DNA of 64,000 nt from the NCBI RefSeq assembly GCF_018476525.1, contig NZ_JAHCST010000033.1, forward strand, positions 1 through 64,000. The letters run 5' to 3'. This stretch comes from Acrocarpospora catenulata. GTDB taxonomy: Bacteria > Actinomycetota > Actinomycetes > Streptosporangiales > Streptosporangiaceae. The position numbers and the translations under genes are program-made. Shown piece after piece: positions 20,004 through 26,895 of the stretch. Each line of letters begins with the position of its first letter. Position 1 is the first letter of the stretch. The notes below the pieces were generated by a model that was not told the origin of the DNA, did not search any database, and was given only the letters and a program-made list of their open reading frames with translations.

Positions 20004-22042
20004 AGGTCCTGCTTCAGGCCGTGGAGTTTGGCGTAGGCCTGCCAGGCGTGATCGTCATCCTCGATCCGGAAATGTCCGTAAGCGGCGAGGTCGTCGACCA
20101 TTTCGTATAGCTTGAGGGGAATCCACTTGGGCTCGCCCTTGAGCCGTTTCCGGAAGCGTTCGCGGAGCTTGTCCTGGTCGTGGTCGGGGGCGGCTACGTA
20201 CACCTTGCGAAAGTCCACGTCGGGATGCCACGGATGCAGCAGGATCCACTGGTAGCCAAGGGCGGCCTCCTCGTCCGGCAACGGGCCCAGTTCGGGGAAC
20301 ACACAGCCGCCTATTCCCGGCCGGTCGGCTTGGAAGGCCCGCAGGGCGGCGCTCTCGCTCATCGACGCTGTCGCGATCACCGGCACCGGCGACGACGGGC
20401 TGCCCAGGCCGTCCGGATTGAGCAGTTCGAGCAGCCCCGGCGCGTCCTCGGTCCAGCCCAGCGCACCCTTCCACAGGTGCAGGGCTTCCGCGAGTACCAC
20501 CGTCCGCGTGTGCTCTCCGAACGGCGGTCCCAGTTCCCGGGCCGCCATCGCGAGCGCACCCAGGTCCTCGGCCAGCAGCTCGCCGACGGAATCGGGTGAC
20601 AACTCGCCGGTGGATTTCCGGAACGCGGAGATGTCGGAGCGTAAGCGCTGGCGGGCTAAGGCCGAATCGGGCGGTTGCTCCCCGCCGAGGATCAGCGGCA
20701 CCCGGAACGGTAGCCCGAGGCCACGCCGTACCCTGAAGTCGGCGTGCATCATCTCGGTCACCACCTCCCGCAGGCTGGTGGGCGCCGACTCCTCCTTGTA
20801 GGGCAGCAGTGGCAACGGCACATGTCCCTCCTGGAGCAGCCGGAACCCGAGCTGCCGCAGCAGCCGGGTCGACCCCAGGTTCTCCAACCCGGACCTGCTG
20901 GCCGCCACCACGAAACTCGTCTTCCGGGCGAACAGCTCGTCCACCGCGTCGAAGATCGGCCGACGCCCGATGTAGACCGGCTGTTGCAGCAGGTCAAGCC
21001 GCCGGGCCAGCTCTCGGACCCGCTGCGCCGGCCCCGGATCCACCGCCCGGAACCCGGCGGGCACGGTCTGCGCCGCGTACAGCACGGGCATCGCCCAGTC
21101 GAACCGGTCCCGCGCGACAGGCCCCGCCAGCAGGGCGGCCCGCCGCCCATGCGCGACCGCCTCGGCCACCTCCTGCCCGGCCAGCAGCGAGCGGGTCATC
21201 AACCGGGAGAACATCCGGCAGGCCTGCTCGCTGATCTCCCCGGCCATCGCCGCCACCAGTGGCACGCCCGCCGCGATCAGCGCCCGCGCGATCGACGAGG
21301 TACGCTCAGGGCCGCCCGCCGTGATCCGTCCGTCGGCGGCGCTGTGGCAGCTGCTCAGCACCACGGCCAGCGGCGGCTCCGGGCGGAGCGCGTCGACCAG
21401 TTGCGCGGCGGAGACGTCCTGGCCGGCCAGCTGGATCATCGGTTCGCCGCGTTCGTCCAGCCGTCCGTGGGCCACCAGATGCACCAGGTCGGGGCGGAAG
21501 GTGGCATAGCGCTGGGCCAGCCGGTCGAGGGTCACGCCGTCGTCGAGCCGGGTGATCGCCAGGCCGCCGGACTCGCACTCCCGGGCCAGCCCGAGGAACA
21601 TCGCGCCCGGCCGGATGACCGGGTCGGTGAACAACGTGCCGCTCGCGAACAACACCCGGAGTGCCCCGGCCGCCGGGCGCGGCTCCCGATTCGCGGGAAG
21701 CGTCCGGGTGAACGCGACCAGCAGGTCCGTGGCGGCCAGCGGCTGCCGCCCGTCGTGCATCGACTCCCAGCGGAACGGCTGCAACCCCTCCGGCAGGCGC
21801 AACGCCAACTCGACTCCGCGTGCCGCCCGCACCTGGTCCAGCTGGGTGATCTCCCCCCACGCCGGGCGAAGCAGAGCGTCGAAAAGCGCGGCCCCGTGGG
21901 CCGCCACGTCGTCCCCGGCCGTGCCCAGGCGCGCCCGCAACTCCACGATCTCCAGCCGGTACGGCTCACACAGCGGTTCCCCCGCGCAGGAGACCACCAC
22001 CGTCGACTGAGTGACGGCGACATCGACCCTGGGCAGGCTCAT
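20000..22042 (-). CDS. CHAT protease fused to a degenerate NTPase module
   Basis: A 680-residue protein. The N-terminal CHAT (caspase-HetF-associated) peptidase domain (about 1-330) has both catalytic residues: His192 in LVHLVAHGRLDE and Cys232 in AVVLSSCHSA. The C-terminal half (about 355-640) looks like a P-loop NTPase fold gone bad: the Walker A position reads VVAASRSGLENLGSTRLL without GxxGxGK(T/S), and the Walker B-like strand is VVLAEALH. No HTH or TM is present. The ATG at 22042 is chosen because its duplicate copy upstream also starts MSLPR, and because the 45-codon ORF ends on it with an ATGA overlap. It ends with an ATGA overlap on the STAND gene. Two TTA codons lie at 20642-20644 and 20657-20659. 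It is the probable executioner protease of the operon. Confidence 0.88.
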   Translation of the reverse strand: MSLPRVDVAVTQSTVVVSCAGEPLCEPYRLEIVELRARLGTAGDDVAAHGAALFDALLRPAWGEITQLDQVRAARGVELALRLPEGLQPFRWESMHDGRQPLAATDLLVAFTRTLPANREPRPAAGALRVLFASGTLFTDPVIRPGAMFLGLARECESGGLAITRLDDGVTLDRLAQRYATFRPDLVHLVAHGRLDERGEPMIQLAGQDVSAAQLVDALRPEPPLAVVLSSCHSAADGRITAGGPERTSSIARALIAAGVPLVAAMAGEISEQACRMFSRLMTRSLLAGQEVAEAVAHGRRAALLAGPVARDRFDWAMPVLYAAQTVPAGFRAVDPGPAQRVRELARRLDLLQQPVYIGRRPIFDAVDELFARKTSFVVAASRSGLENLGSTRLLRQLGFRLLQEGHVPLPLLPYKEESAPTSLREVVTEMMHADFRVRRGLGLPFRVPLILGGEQPPDSALARQRLRSDISAFRKSTGELSPDSVGELLAEDLGALAMAARELGPPFGEHTRTVVLAEALHLWKGALGWTEDAPGLLELLNPDGLGSPSSPVPVIATASMSESAALRAFQADRPGIGGCVFPELGPLPDEEAALGYQWILLHPWHPDVDFRKVYVAAPDHDQDKLRERFRKRLKGEPKWIPLKLYEMVDDLAAYGHFRIEDDDHAWQAYAKLHGLKQDL

Positions 22043-22213
22043 CGGGCCACCAACCGGGAACGCGGCGGGTGCCACGGGGCCGATATCGAAGGTGTCCTGG
22101 GCAGGCTCATACGGCCACCAACCGGGCTGCCTGACGCTGCCGGGTGAATGGCGTCGACCTGGGCTCTCGGTCTCATGGGGCCACCAACTGGGCGGCCAGA
22201 CGACGGGCGATGG
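22030..22213. repeat. Tandem duplication of the peptidase/CHAT gene junction, three degenerate copies
   Basis: On the minus strand a block GTTGGTGGCC-N2-ATGAG occurs three times, at the peptidase stop, in the middle and at the CHAT start, spaced about 66-69 bases. The second and third copies continue into ATGAGCCTGCCCAGG, identical for 15 bases. A second block, CAGGTCGACGCCAT, occurs twice (at about 22147 and 22211). Together they show two rounds of duplication of the junction. Confidence 0.75.
22039..22176 (-). CDS. Bridging 45-residue ORF between peptidase and CHAT genes
   Basis: An ORF of 45 sense codons whose ATG overlaps the peptidase stop (ATGA at 22173-22176) and whose TGA overlaps the CHAT ATG (ATGA at 22039-22042). 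The first half repeats the peptidase 3' end at DNA level (CAGGTCGACGCCAT) and encodes RAQVDAIHP; the second half contains an internal ATG followed by SLPR, a duplicate of the CHAT start. It thus arose from tandem duplication of the gene junction. It is probably translated as a coupling ORF rather than making a functional peptide; the product is rich in Pro, Arg and Ser. Confidence refers to translation, which the sequence alone cannot prove. Confidence 0.4.
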   Translation of the reverse strand: MRPRAQVDAIHPAASGSPVGGRMSLPRTPSISAPWHPPRSRLVAR

Positions 22214-23531
22214 CGTCGACCTGGCTGCTCGGTGTGTCGCCCGCCATGGTTCCGGGAGGTCCGCAGCGGGGGAGTGTGGCGGACAGGTTCTCGTGCACGC
22301 GGTCCCGAGCTTTGGCGGCGGGGTGGGTCTCGGCGGCGATCACCCCTGCGGAGACGAGGACTCTGGCGGCGCTGCGTTCGTCCAGGCGGGTCAGCAAGGG
22401 ATCGTGTTCAGTCAGGCGTTCCGCCCAGATGGCGGCTAGCCCACCCGGCTGGAACCACTCCTGCCGTAGTCCCGAAATTTCGGGAAGTGAGTGGTCTTGC
22501 ACCTTCAACGCGAGTACTGCGGAGGCAGCTCGCGATATTTCCGGCATTTGTGGGATGCCGGGGCCCTGGGGTAACTCGGTGGGGTGGCCCGGGTCGCCCA
22601 AGCCCGACTGTCGGGCGATCTCGGACATCAGCGCGAGCCGTACCGACGGGGGAGGGTAGGCGTCGCCTGGACGCGGGGAACGATCCTCCTGGCCGTGCTG
22701 GAGCTCCGCGACCGCCCACAACGCGGACGGGCCGACCATGAGCACCGAGTAGGCGTCGGCGAAGAGCTCACCCGACCAGCTCACCCATTCCGGCCCGACG
22801 GCTGCCAGCGCCTCCTGCGTCGCGTAGCGCAAATCACCCAGGTCATGCTGCACGTGATGCCCGGTCTCGTGTGCGGCCAGCGTTAACCACCAGGCTTCCC
22901 GGGTAGCCCACCCGGGCAGACAAACCACAGGAATCGGTAGCTCATGGACAAAGGCCGCGACCACCGCATCCGCCGGCGCCCGCAGATCCACCGGAACCGA
23001 CACCCTGGGCGTGGCATACGCGTCGAACCGAGGCTCCAGATAGACCAGCGGCCCGCTCGGTGGCACGGCCCCCACCCGGGCGAAGGGCTCCCGCCAGCAA
23101 CTCCGCACCACCTCGTCCGCCGCCGCCAGCACCGTTCCGAAACGGGGATCCCGGCGCTGGTCGTACTTGGCCGCGTACCAGTCGAACAACCGCCGGACCA
23201 CCAGCACGCCACGGTCCAGCCGGGCACACCGCTCGTAGGTCTCCCGTGACCCCCGGATCTCCCGCGCCAGGTCGAGCTCACCGCCGAGCGCCGCCAGCAT
23301 CTCCCCGAACACCCGCTCCAGGATGCCCAGATGATCGGCGAACCGCGCGAACCGCGGATCGGCTCGCCGCGCGCCCAGCCATGACGCGGTCTCGGCGCGC
23401 AACTCCTCCACGGTGGCATTCGAGCGGTCCACCCGAGCACGGACACGGTCAGGGTGCACACGGTCAAGATACGTGCGCCCGGCCGCCCGCCTCACCCGCA
23501 GGCGCGAGCTGTGACTCCTCCGTGACGCCAT
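22173..23531 (-). CDS. HEXXH zinc metallopeptidase, first gene of the CHAT-STAND operon
   Basis: A 452-residue protein. The zinc motif HETGHH (H221, E222, H225) sits in AAHETGHHVQHDLG, and a downstream GELFADA (E255) supplies a plausible third ligand, so it resembles gluzincin-type peptidases. The N-terminal 200 residues are helical with many Arg and Glu. No signal peptide or TM is visible, so it is expected to be cytoplasmic. A TTA codon (22884-22886) lies just before the HETGHH codons. The start is uncertain: ATG at 23531 or 23540 fit, neither with a clear ribosome binding site. It is divergent from the LytTR regulator gene, 216 bases away, where the operon promoter should be. It may mature the CHAT protein or act as a second effector (inference). 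Confidence 0.82.
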   Translation of the reverse strand: MASRRSHSSRLRVRRAAGRTYLDRVHPDRVRARVDRSNATVEELRAETASWLGARRADPRFARFADHLGILERVFGEMLAALGGELDLAREIRGSRETYERCARLDRGVLVVRRLFDWYAAKYDQRRDPRFGTVLAAADEVVRSCWREPFARVGAVPPSGPLVYLEPRFDAYATPRVSVPVDLRAPADAVVAAFVHELPIPVVCLPGWATREAWWLTLAAHETGHHVQHDLGDLRYATQEALAAVGPEWVSWSGELFADAYSVLMVGPSALWAVAELQHGQEDRSPRPGDAYPPPSVRLALMSEIARQSGLGDPGHPTELPQGPGIPQMPEISRAASAVLALKVQDHSLPEISGLRQEWFQPGGLAAIWAERLTEHDPLLTRLDERSAARVLVSAGVIAAETHPAAKARDRVHENLSATLPRCGPPGTMAGDTPSSQVDAIARRLAAQLVAP

Positions 23532-23747
23532 CGACAACATCACGGGTCGCCGACGAACCCACCGCGTGCCTACGGAAGGCCAGGATCTCCTGCCCCGCAG
23601 GCGGATGGGTACGCATCCGGCCTCAAGCCGAACAACATCGACGATGGCGCCGACGACCCGATGACGCCGCGCACGCTGCTGGAGACGCCGTTGACTTCTG
23701 GGGGACGTTTCATCAGTCTCTATGGAACAAGTTATGAGGAGGCGGAC

Positions 23748-24506
23748 GTGACCGGGCTGCGGGTCCTGGCGGTCGATGACGAACAGCCCGCCCTGGAGGA
23801 CCTGGCGTACCTGCTCCGTGCTGACGCGCGCATCCGTGATGTGCTGACCGCGCGGGACGGCGCGGCGGCGCTCAAGCTCCTGGACCGGGCCATGGCCGAG
23901 GGGCGCCCGGTGGACGCGGTCTTCCTGGACATTCGCATGCGCGGTCTGGACGGGGTCGTGCTCGGCCGTCTGCTCACCCAGTTCTCCCGCCCTCCGAAGG
24001 TCGTCTTCGTCACCGCGTACGAGGACCATGCGGTGGACGCCTTCGAGTTGAAGGCCGAGGACTACCTGCTCAAACCGGTTCGCCCCGACCGGCTCGCCGA
24101 GGCCATCCGCCGGTGTGTCGGGGGCACCGGGCTACCCGGCGACAGCCGTGCCGAGCAGGACGCCGACACCATCCCGGTGGAACTGGGCGGCGTCACCCGG
24201 TTCGTGGCCAGCACCGAGGTCCGGTACGTCGAGGCTCGCGGCGACTACGCCCGCCTGCACACCGCCACCGGCAGCCACCTGGTCCGCATCCCGCTGGCGG
24301 CGCTGGAGGAACGCTGGGCCTCGGCGGGGTTCCTGCGAGTGCACCGAAGTCACCTCGTCGCCGTCCGGCACATCGACGAACTCCACATCGACTCCGGCAA
24401 ATGCGTGGTCCGCATCGGCGACACCGAGATCCCCGTCAGCCGCCGCCACACCCGCGAACTCCGCGACCTCCTGGTCCGCCGCGCCCGCAAGGCCAAACCG
24501 GAATGA
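23748..24506 (+). CDS. LytTR-family response regulator
   Basis: A 252-residue regulator: receiver domain (about 1-120, VDDEQPALED, phosphoacceptor Asp in VFLDIRMRGLDG, Lys in YLLKPV) followed by a LytTR DNA-binding domain (about 145-245, VRYVEARGDYARLHT and FLRVHRSHLVAVRHI). GTG at 23748 is preceded by AGGAGG with 5-base spacing, which fixes the start. Its cognate kinase is most likely the LytS-type protein at 10961. The downstream genes (repeat ORF, DUF485-like, symporter) are coupled to it, so the pair probably senses and controls uptake of pyruvate, acetate or a similar acid. Confidence 0.93.
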   Translation: MTGLRVLAVDDEQPALEDLAYLLRADARIRDVLTARDGAAALKLLDRAMAEGRPVDAVFLDIRMRGLDGVVLGRLLTQFSRPPKVVFVTAYEDHAVDAFELKAEDYLLKPVRPDRLAEAIRRCVGGTGLPGDSRAEQDADTIPVELGGVTRFVASTEVRYVEARGDYARLHTATGSHLVRIPLAALEERWASAGFLRVHRSHLVAVRHIDELHIDSGKCVVRIGDTEIPVSRRHTRELRDLLVRRARKAKPE

Positions 24507-24781
24507 GCCGAGCCGGAATAAGCGGACCCGGTGTACGCCGAGCCGGAATGAACGGAACTGGTGTACGCCGAGCCGGTATGAGCGGACCCGGAGTGTGCCG
24601 AACCGGAATGGGCGGCACAGGAGTGCGCCGAGCCGGTATGAGCGGACCCGGAGTGCGCCGGACCGGAATGGGCGGCGCAGGAGTGCGCCGGGCCGGTATG
24701 AGCGGACCCGGAGTGTGCCGAATCGGATGGAACGGTCGGATCGCCGCGCCCTCGCCTCGGAACTGGACGGATCCGCGATGA
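24503..24781 (+). CDS. Bridging ORF of seven 10-residue Gly-rich repeats
   Basis: An open frame of 92 codons that begins with ATG overlapping the regulator's stop (ATGA at 24503-24506) and ends with TGA overlapping the next gene's ATG (ATGA at 24778-24781). It encodes seven copies of a decapeptide with consensus AGMSGPGVRR plus a partial eighth, then a short non-repeat tail. The product would be very basic and Gly-rich with no known fold. The underlying DNA is a 30-bp tandem repeat, so the frame may exist by chance of repeat length; conservation of an open frame and two perfect couplings argue for translation. I know of no named family. Confidence 0.5.
   Translation: MSRAGISGPGVRRAGMNGTGVRRAGMSGPGVCRTGMGGTGVRRAGMSGPGVRRTGMGGAGVRRAGMSGPGVCRIGWNGRIAAPSPRNWTDPR
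24512..24721 (+). repeat. 30-bp tandem repeat, seven full units
   Basis: Units start at 24512, 24542, 24572, 24602, 24632, 24662 and 24692. From unit 3 on, two variants alternate: GCCGGTATGAGCGGACCCGG-type and ACCGGAATGGGCGGC(A/G)CAGG-type, so the latest expansion had a 60-bp unit. Every unit is in frame with the bridging ORF. Confidence 0.95.
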
Positions 24782-25149
24782 GCGCCAAACCTCGGCGGGT
24801 CGTGGTCACCAGCCCGCGGACGGCCGCGGCCCAGCGTCCGCGCTACCCGGTCACCCGGGAGATCGACGAGCAGACCAAGCTGGGCGAGGTCTACATGCGC
24901 TCCCTCATCCGCACCCAGCTGCGGCTGGCGCTGTTCGTCTGTACCGTGCTGGCGGCCCTGATCGGCGGCCTGCCCCTGCTCTTCCTGTTGGTCCCCGAAC
25001 TCCGCGAGGTGGAGATCCTCGGCATCCCGCTGCCCTGGGTGGTGCTGGCCGGGCTGATCTACCCGGCTTTCGTGGTCGGCGCGTGGCTCTACGTCCGCCA
25101 GGCCGAGCGGTACGAGAGGCACTTCGCCGAACTGGTGGAGCGGGAGTGA
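24778..25149 (+). CDS. DUF485-like small membrane protein
   Basis: A 123-residue protein with a polar N-terminus, two TM helices (about 54-76 and 84-104) and a charged C-terminus, the layout of DUF485 proteins that are encoded next to SSS-family acetate/pyruvate symporters. It starts at an ATG overlapping the bridging ORF and precedes the symporter. The match to DUF485 is by size, topology and context rather than by motif. Confidence 0.75.
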   Translation: MSAKPRRVVVTSPRTAAAQRPRYPVTREIDEQTKLGEVYMRSLIRTQLRLALFVCTVLAALIGGLPLLFLLVPELREVEILGIPLPWVVLAGLIYPAFVVGAWLYVRQAERYERHFAELVERE

Positions 25150-25224
25150 GCCCGAGGCGGGAGTGAATCCGGGGCGAGAGTGAGCGTGGGGTGGAAGTGA
25201 GCGCAGGGTGGGAGTGAGTTCGGT
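25140..25224 (+). repeat. 17-bp tandem repeat, five units, across the DUF485-like/symporter junction
   Basis: Units of pattern G(C/T)G(G/A)(G/A)AGTGA(G/A)(C/T) start at 25140, 25157, 25174, 25191 and 25208. The first unit holds the stop codon of the DUF485-like gene and the last holds the symporter start. Each unit contains a GTGA that can serve as start plus stop and a purine-rich stretch before it, so ribosomes could reinitiate along the array. Confidence 0.9.
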
Positions 25225-26710
25225 CAGCTCGGTTATCGCGATCGTGCTGGTCGTGGTGGCGGCGGTGCTGATCGGGGCGTTCGGGATCCGGGTCTCCCGG
25301 ACGACGTCGGACTTCTACGTCGCCTCGCGGACGGTCACCCCACTCTGGAACGCCTCGGCGATCGGCGGCGAGTACCTCTCGGCGGCCTCCTTCCTGGGCA
25401 TCGCGGGCCTCATCCTCACCTACGGCGCGGACATGCTGTGGCTGCCGGTCGGCTGGACCGGCGGATATCTGGTGTTGCTCGTGCTGGTGTCGGCGCCGCT
25501 GCGCCGTTCCGGGGCGTACACGTTGCCGGACTTCGCCGAGGCCAGGCTGGAGTCGATGGCGGTCCGGCGGGTGTCCAGCGTGCTGGTGGTGCTGATCGGG
25601 TGGCTCTACCTGATGCCGCAGTTCCAGAGCGCGGGGCTGGTGTTCCGTACCATCACGGGGGCGCCGACGTGGGCGGGCGGGCTGCTGGTCGCGGTAGTCG
25701 TGGCAGTCAACGTGCTGTCAGGCGGGATGCGATCCATCACATTCGTACAAGCGTTCCAGTACTGGCTGAAGCTTACCGCACTAGCGGTCCCCCTCGTCTT
25801 CATGCTCCTCGCCTGGGGTACCAACGGATCTCCCGGCCTCCAGCCGCAGGACCCCTGGGCGCTGCCGCTGCACGGGCGCGAGCACCCGGTGTACGCCACG
25901 TACTCGCTGATCCTGGCGACCTTCCTCGGCACCATGGGCCTGCCCCACGTGCTGGTGCGGTTCTACACCAACCCGGACGGGCGGGCGGCCCGCCGTACCA
26001 CCCTGGTCGTGCTCTCGCTGCTGGGGGCGTTCTACCTGATGCCCGCCATATACGGCTATCTCGGCCGGATCTACCTCCCCAACCTGGACCGGCCGGACGC
26101 CGTCGTGCTCACCCTCCCCGGCCACCTGGTCGGCGGGGTCGCCGGGGACCTGCTCACCGCGCTGGTCACTGGCGGCGCGTTCGCGGCGTTCCTGTCCACT
26201 TCCTCGGGTCTGACGGTGTCGGTCGCCGGGGTGGTCGGGCAGGACATGCTCCGCATCAAGGACGGGGTGCGCGCCTTCCGGGTCGCCACCGTGCTCGCCG
26301 TGCTGGTGCCGTTCGCCCTGGCGGGGACGGCGCGGGCGCTCCCGGTCGCCGACGTGGTGGGCCTGGCCTTCGCGGTGGCCGCGTCCTCGTTCTGCCCGCT
26401 GCTGGTGCTGGGCATCTGGTGGCGGCGGCTGACCACCGCGGGCGCGGTCGCCGGGCTGCTCGCCGGGGGCGGCATGGCCTGCGGGGCGGTGATGGTGACC
26501 ATCATCGGCGGCCCGCACACCGGCTGGCTGGGCGCGCTGCTGGCCCAGCCTGCTGCCTGGACGGTGCCCATCTCGTTCACCGTGATGGTCGTCGTGTCGC
26601 TGCTGACCCCGTCCCGGGTGCCGCCGAACGTGGCGCGTACCATGGTTCGCCTGCACACTCCGGAGACCCTGGACGTGGATCGCGGCGACTGGCGCCCCCG
26701 TTCTACGTGA
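25208..26710 (+). CDS. SSS-family monocarboxylate symporter
   Basis: A 500-residue sodium:solute symporter with about 13 TM helices and the ActP/MctP-type signature region (SDFYVASRTVTPLWNASAIGGEYLSAASFLG near residues 35-65). It likely imports acetate, pyruvate or another short acid with Na+ or H+. GTG at 25208 is given; GTG at 25214 is equally possible because both lie inside the last 17-bp repeat unit. It closes the group LytTR regulator, repeat ORF, DUF485-like, symporter. Confidence 0.9.
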   Translation: MGVSSVSSVIAIVLVVVAAVLIGAFGIRVSRTTSDFYVASRTVTPLWNASAIGGEYLSAASFLGIAGLILTYGADMLWLPVGWTGGYLVLLVLVSAPLRRSGAYTLPDFAEARLESMAVRRVSSVLVVLIGWLYLMPQFQSAGLVFRTITGAPTWAGGLLVAVVVAVNVLSGGMRSITFVQAFQYWLKLTALAVPLVFMLLAWGTNGSPGLQPQDPWALPLHGREHPVYATYSLILATFLGTMGLPHVLVRFYTNPDGRAARRTTLVVLSLLGAFYLMPAIYGYLGRIYLPNLDRPDAVVLTLPGHLVGGVAGDLLTALVTGGAFAAFLSTSSGLTVSVAGVVGQDMLRIKDGVRAFRVATVLAVLVPFALAGTARALPVADVVGLAFAVAASSFCPLLVLGIWWRRLTTAGAVAGLLAGGGMACGAVMVTIIGGPHTGWLGALLAQPAAWTVPISFTVMVVVSLLTPSRVPPNVARTMVRLHTPETLDVDRGDWRPRST

Positions 26711-26865
26711 ACACCATGTGTCCAGACATTTCGGGATCTTCCATTCGTCGCACATAGCGGACCATTCGGCGCAAGCCCACCCCAATTGAGCGCCATGTGC
26801 GGACGGCTCGGCGAACACTGCGGCCCGGCGTCTCGTCGGCGGTCAACCTCCTGCCTACGTTGTGA

Positions 26866-26879
26866 GTGATTCAGATCAC
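26866..26879. promoter_or_regulatory. Crp/GlxR-type box upstream of the DUF485-actP operon
   Basis: GTGATTCAGATCAC has the form GTGA-N6-TCAC and lies 16 bases upstream of the start codon of the DUF485 gene, a position that fits repression or an overlap with the promoter region. Crp-family proteins (GlxR) are known to control acetate uptake in other actinobacteria. The rest of 26711-26895 has no ORF. Confidence 0.5.
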
Positions 26880-26895
26880 AGCGTTGGAGGCATCC

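Noticed and set aside
12133-23531. Transposon or prophage as carrier of the CHAT-STAND operon
   Set aside because: No transposase, integrase, terminal inverted repeat or attachment site could be seen at either boundary.
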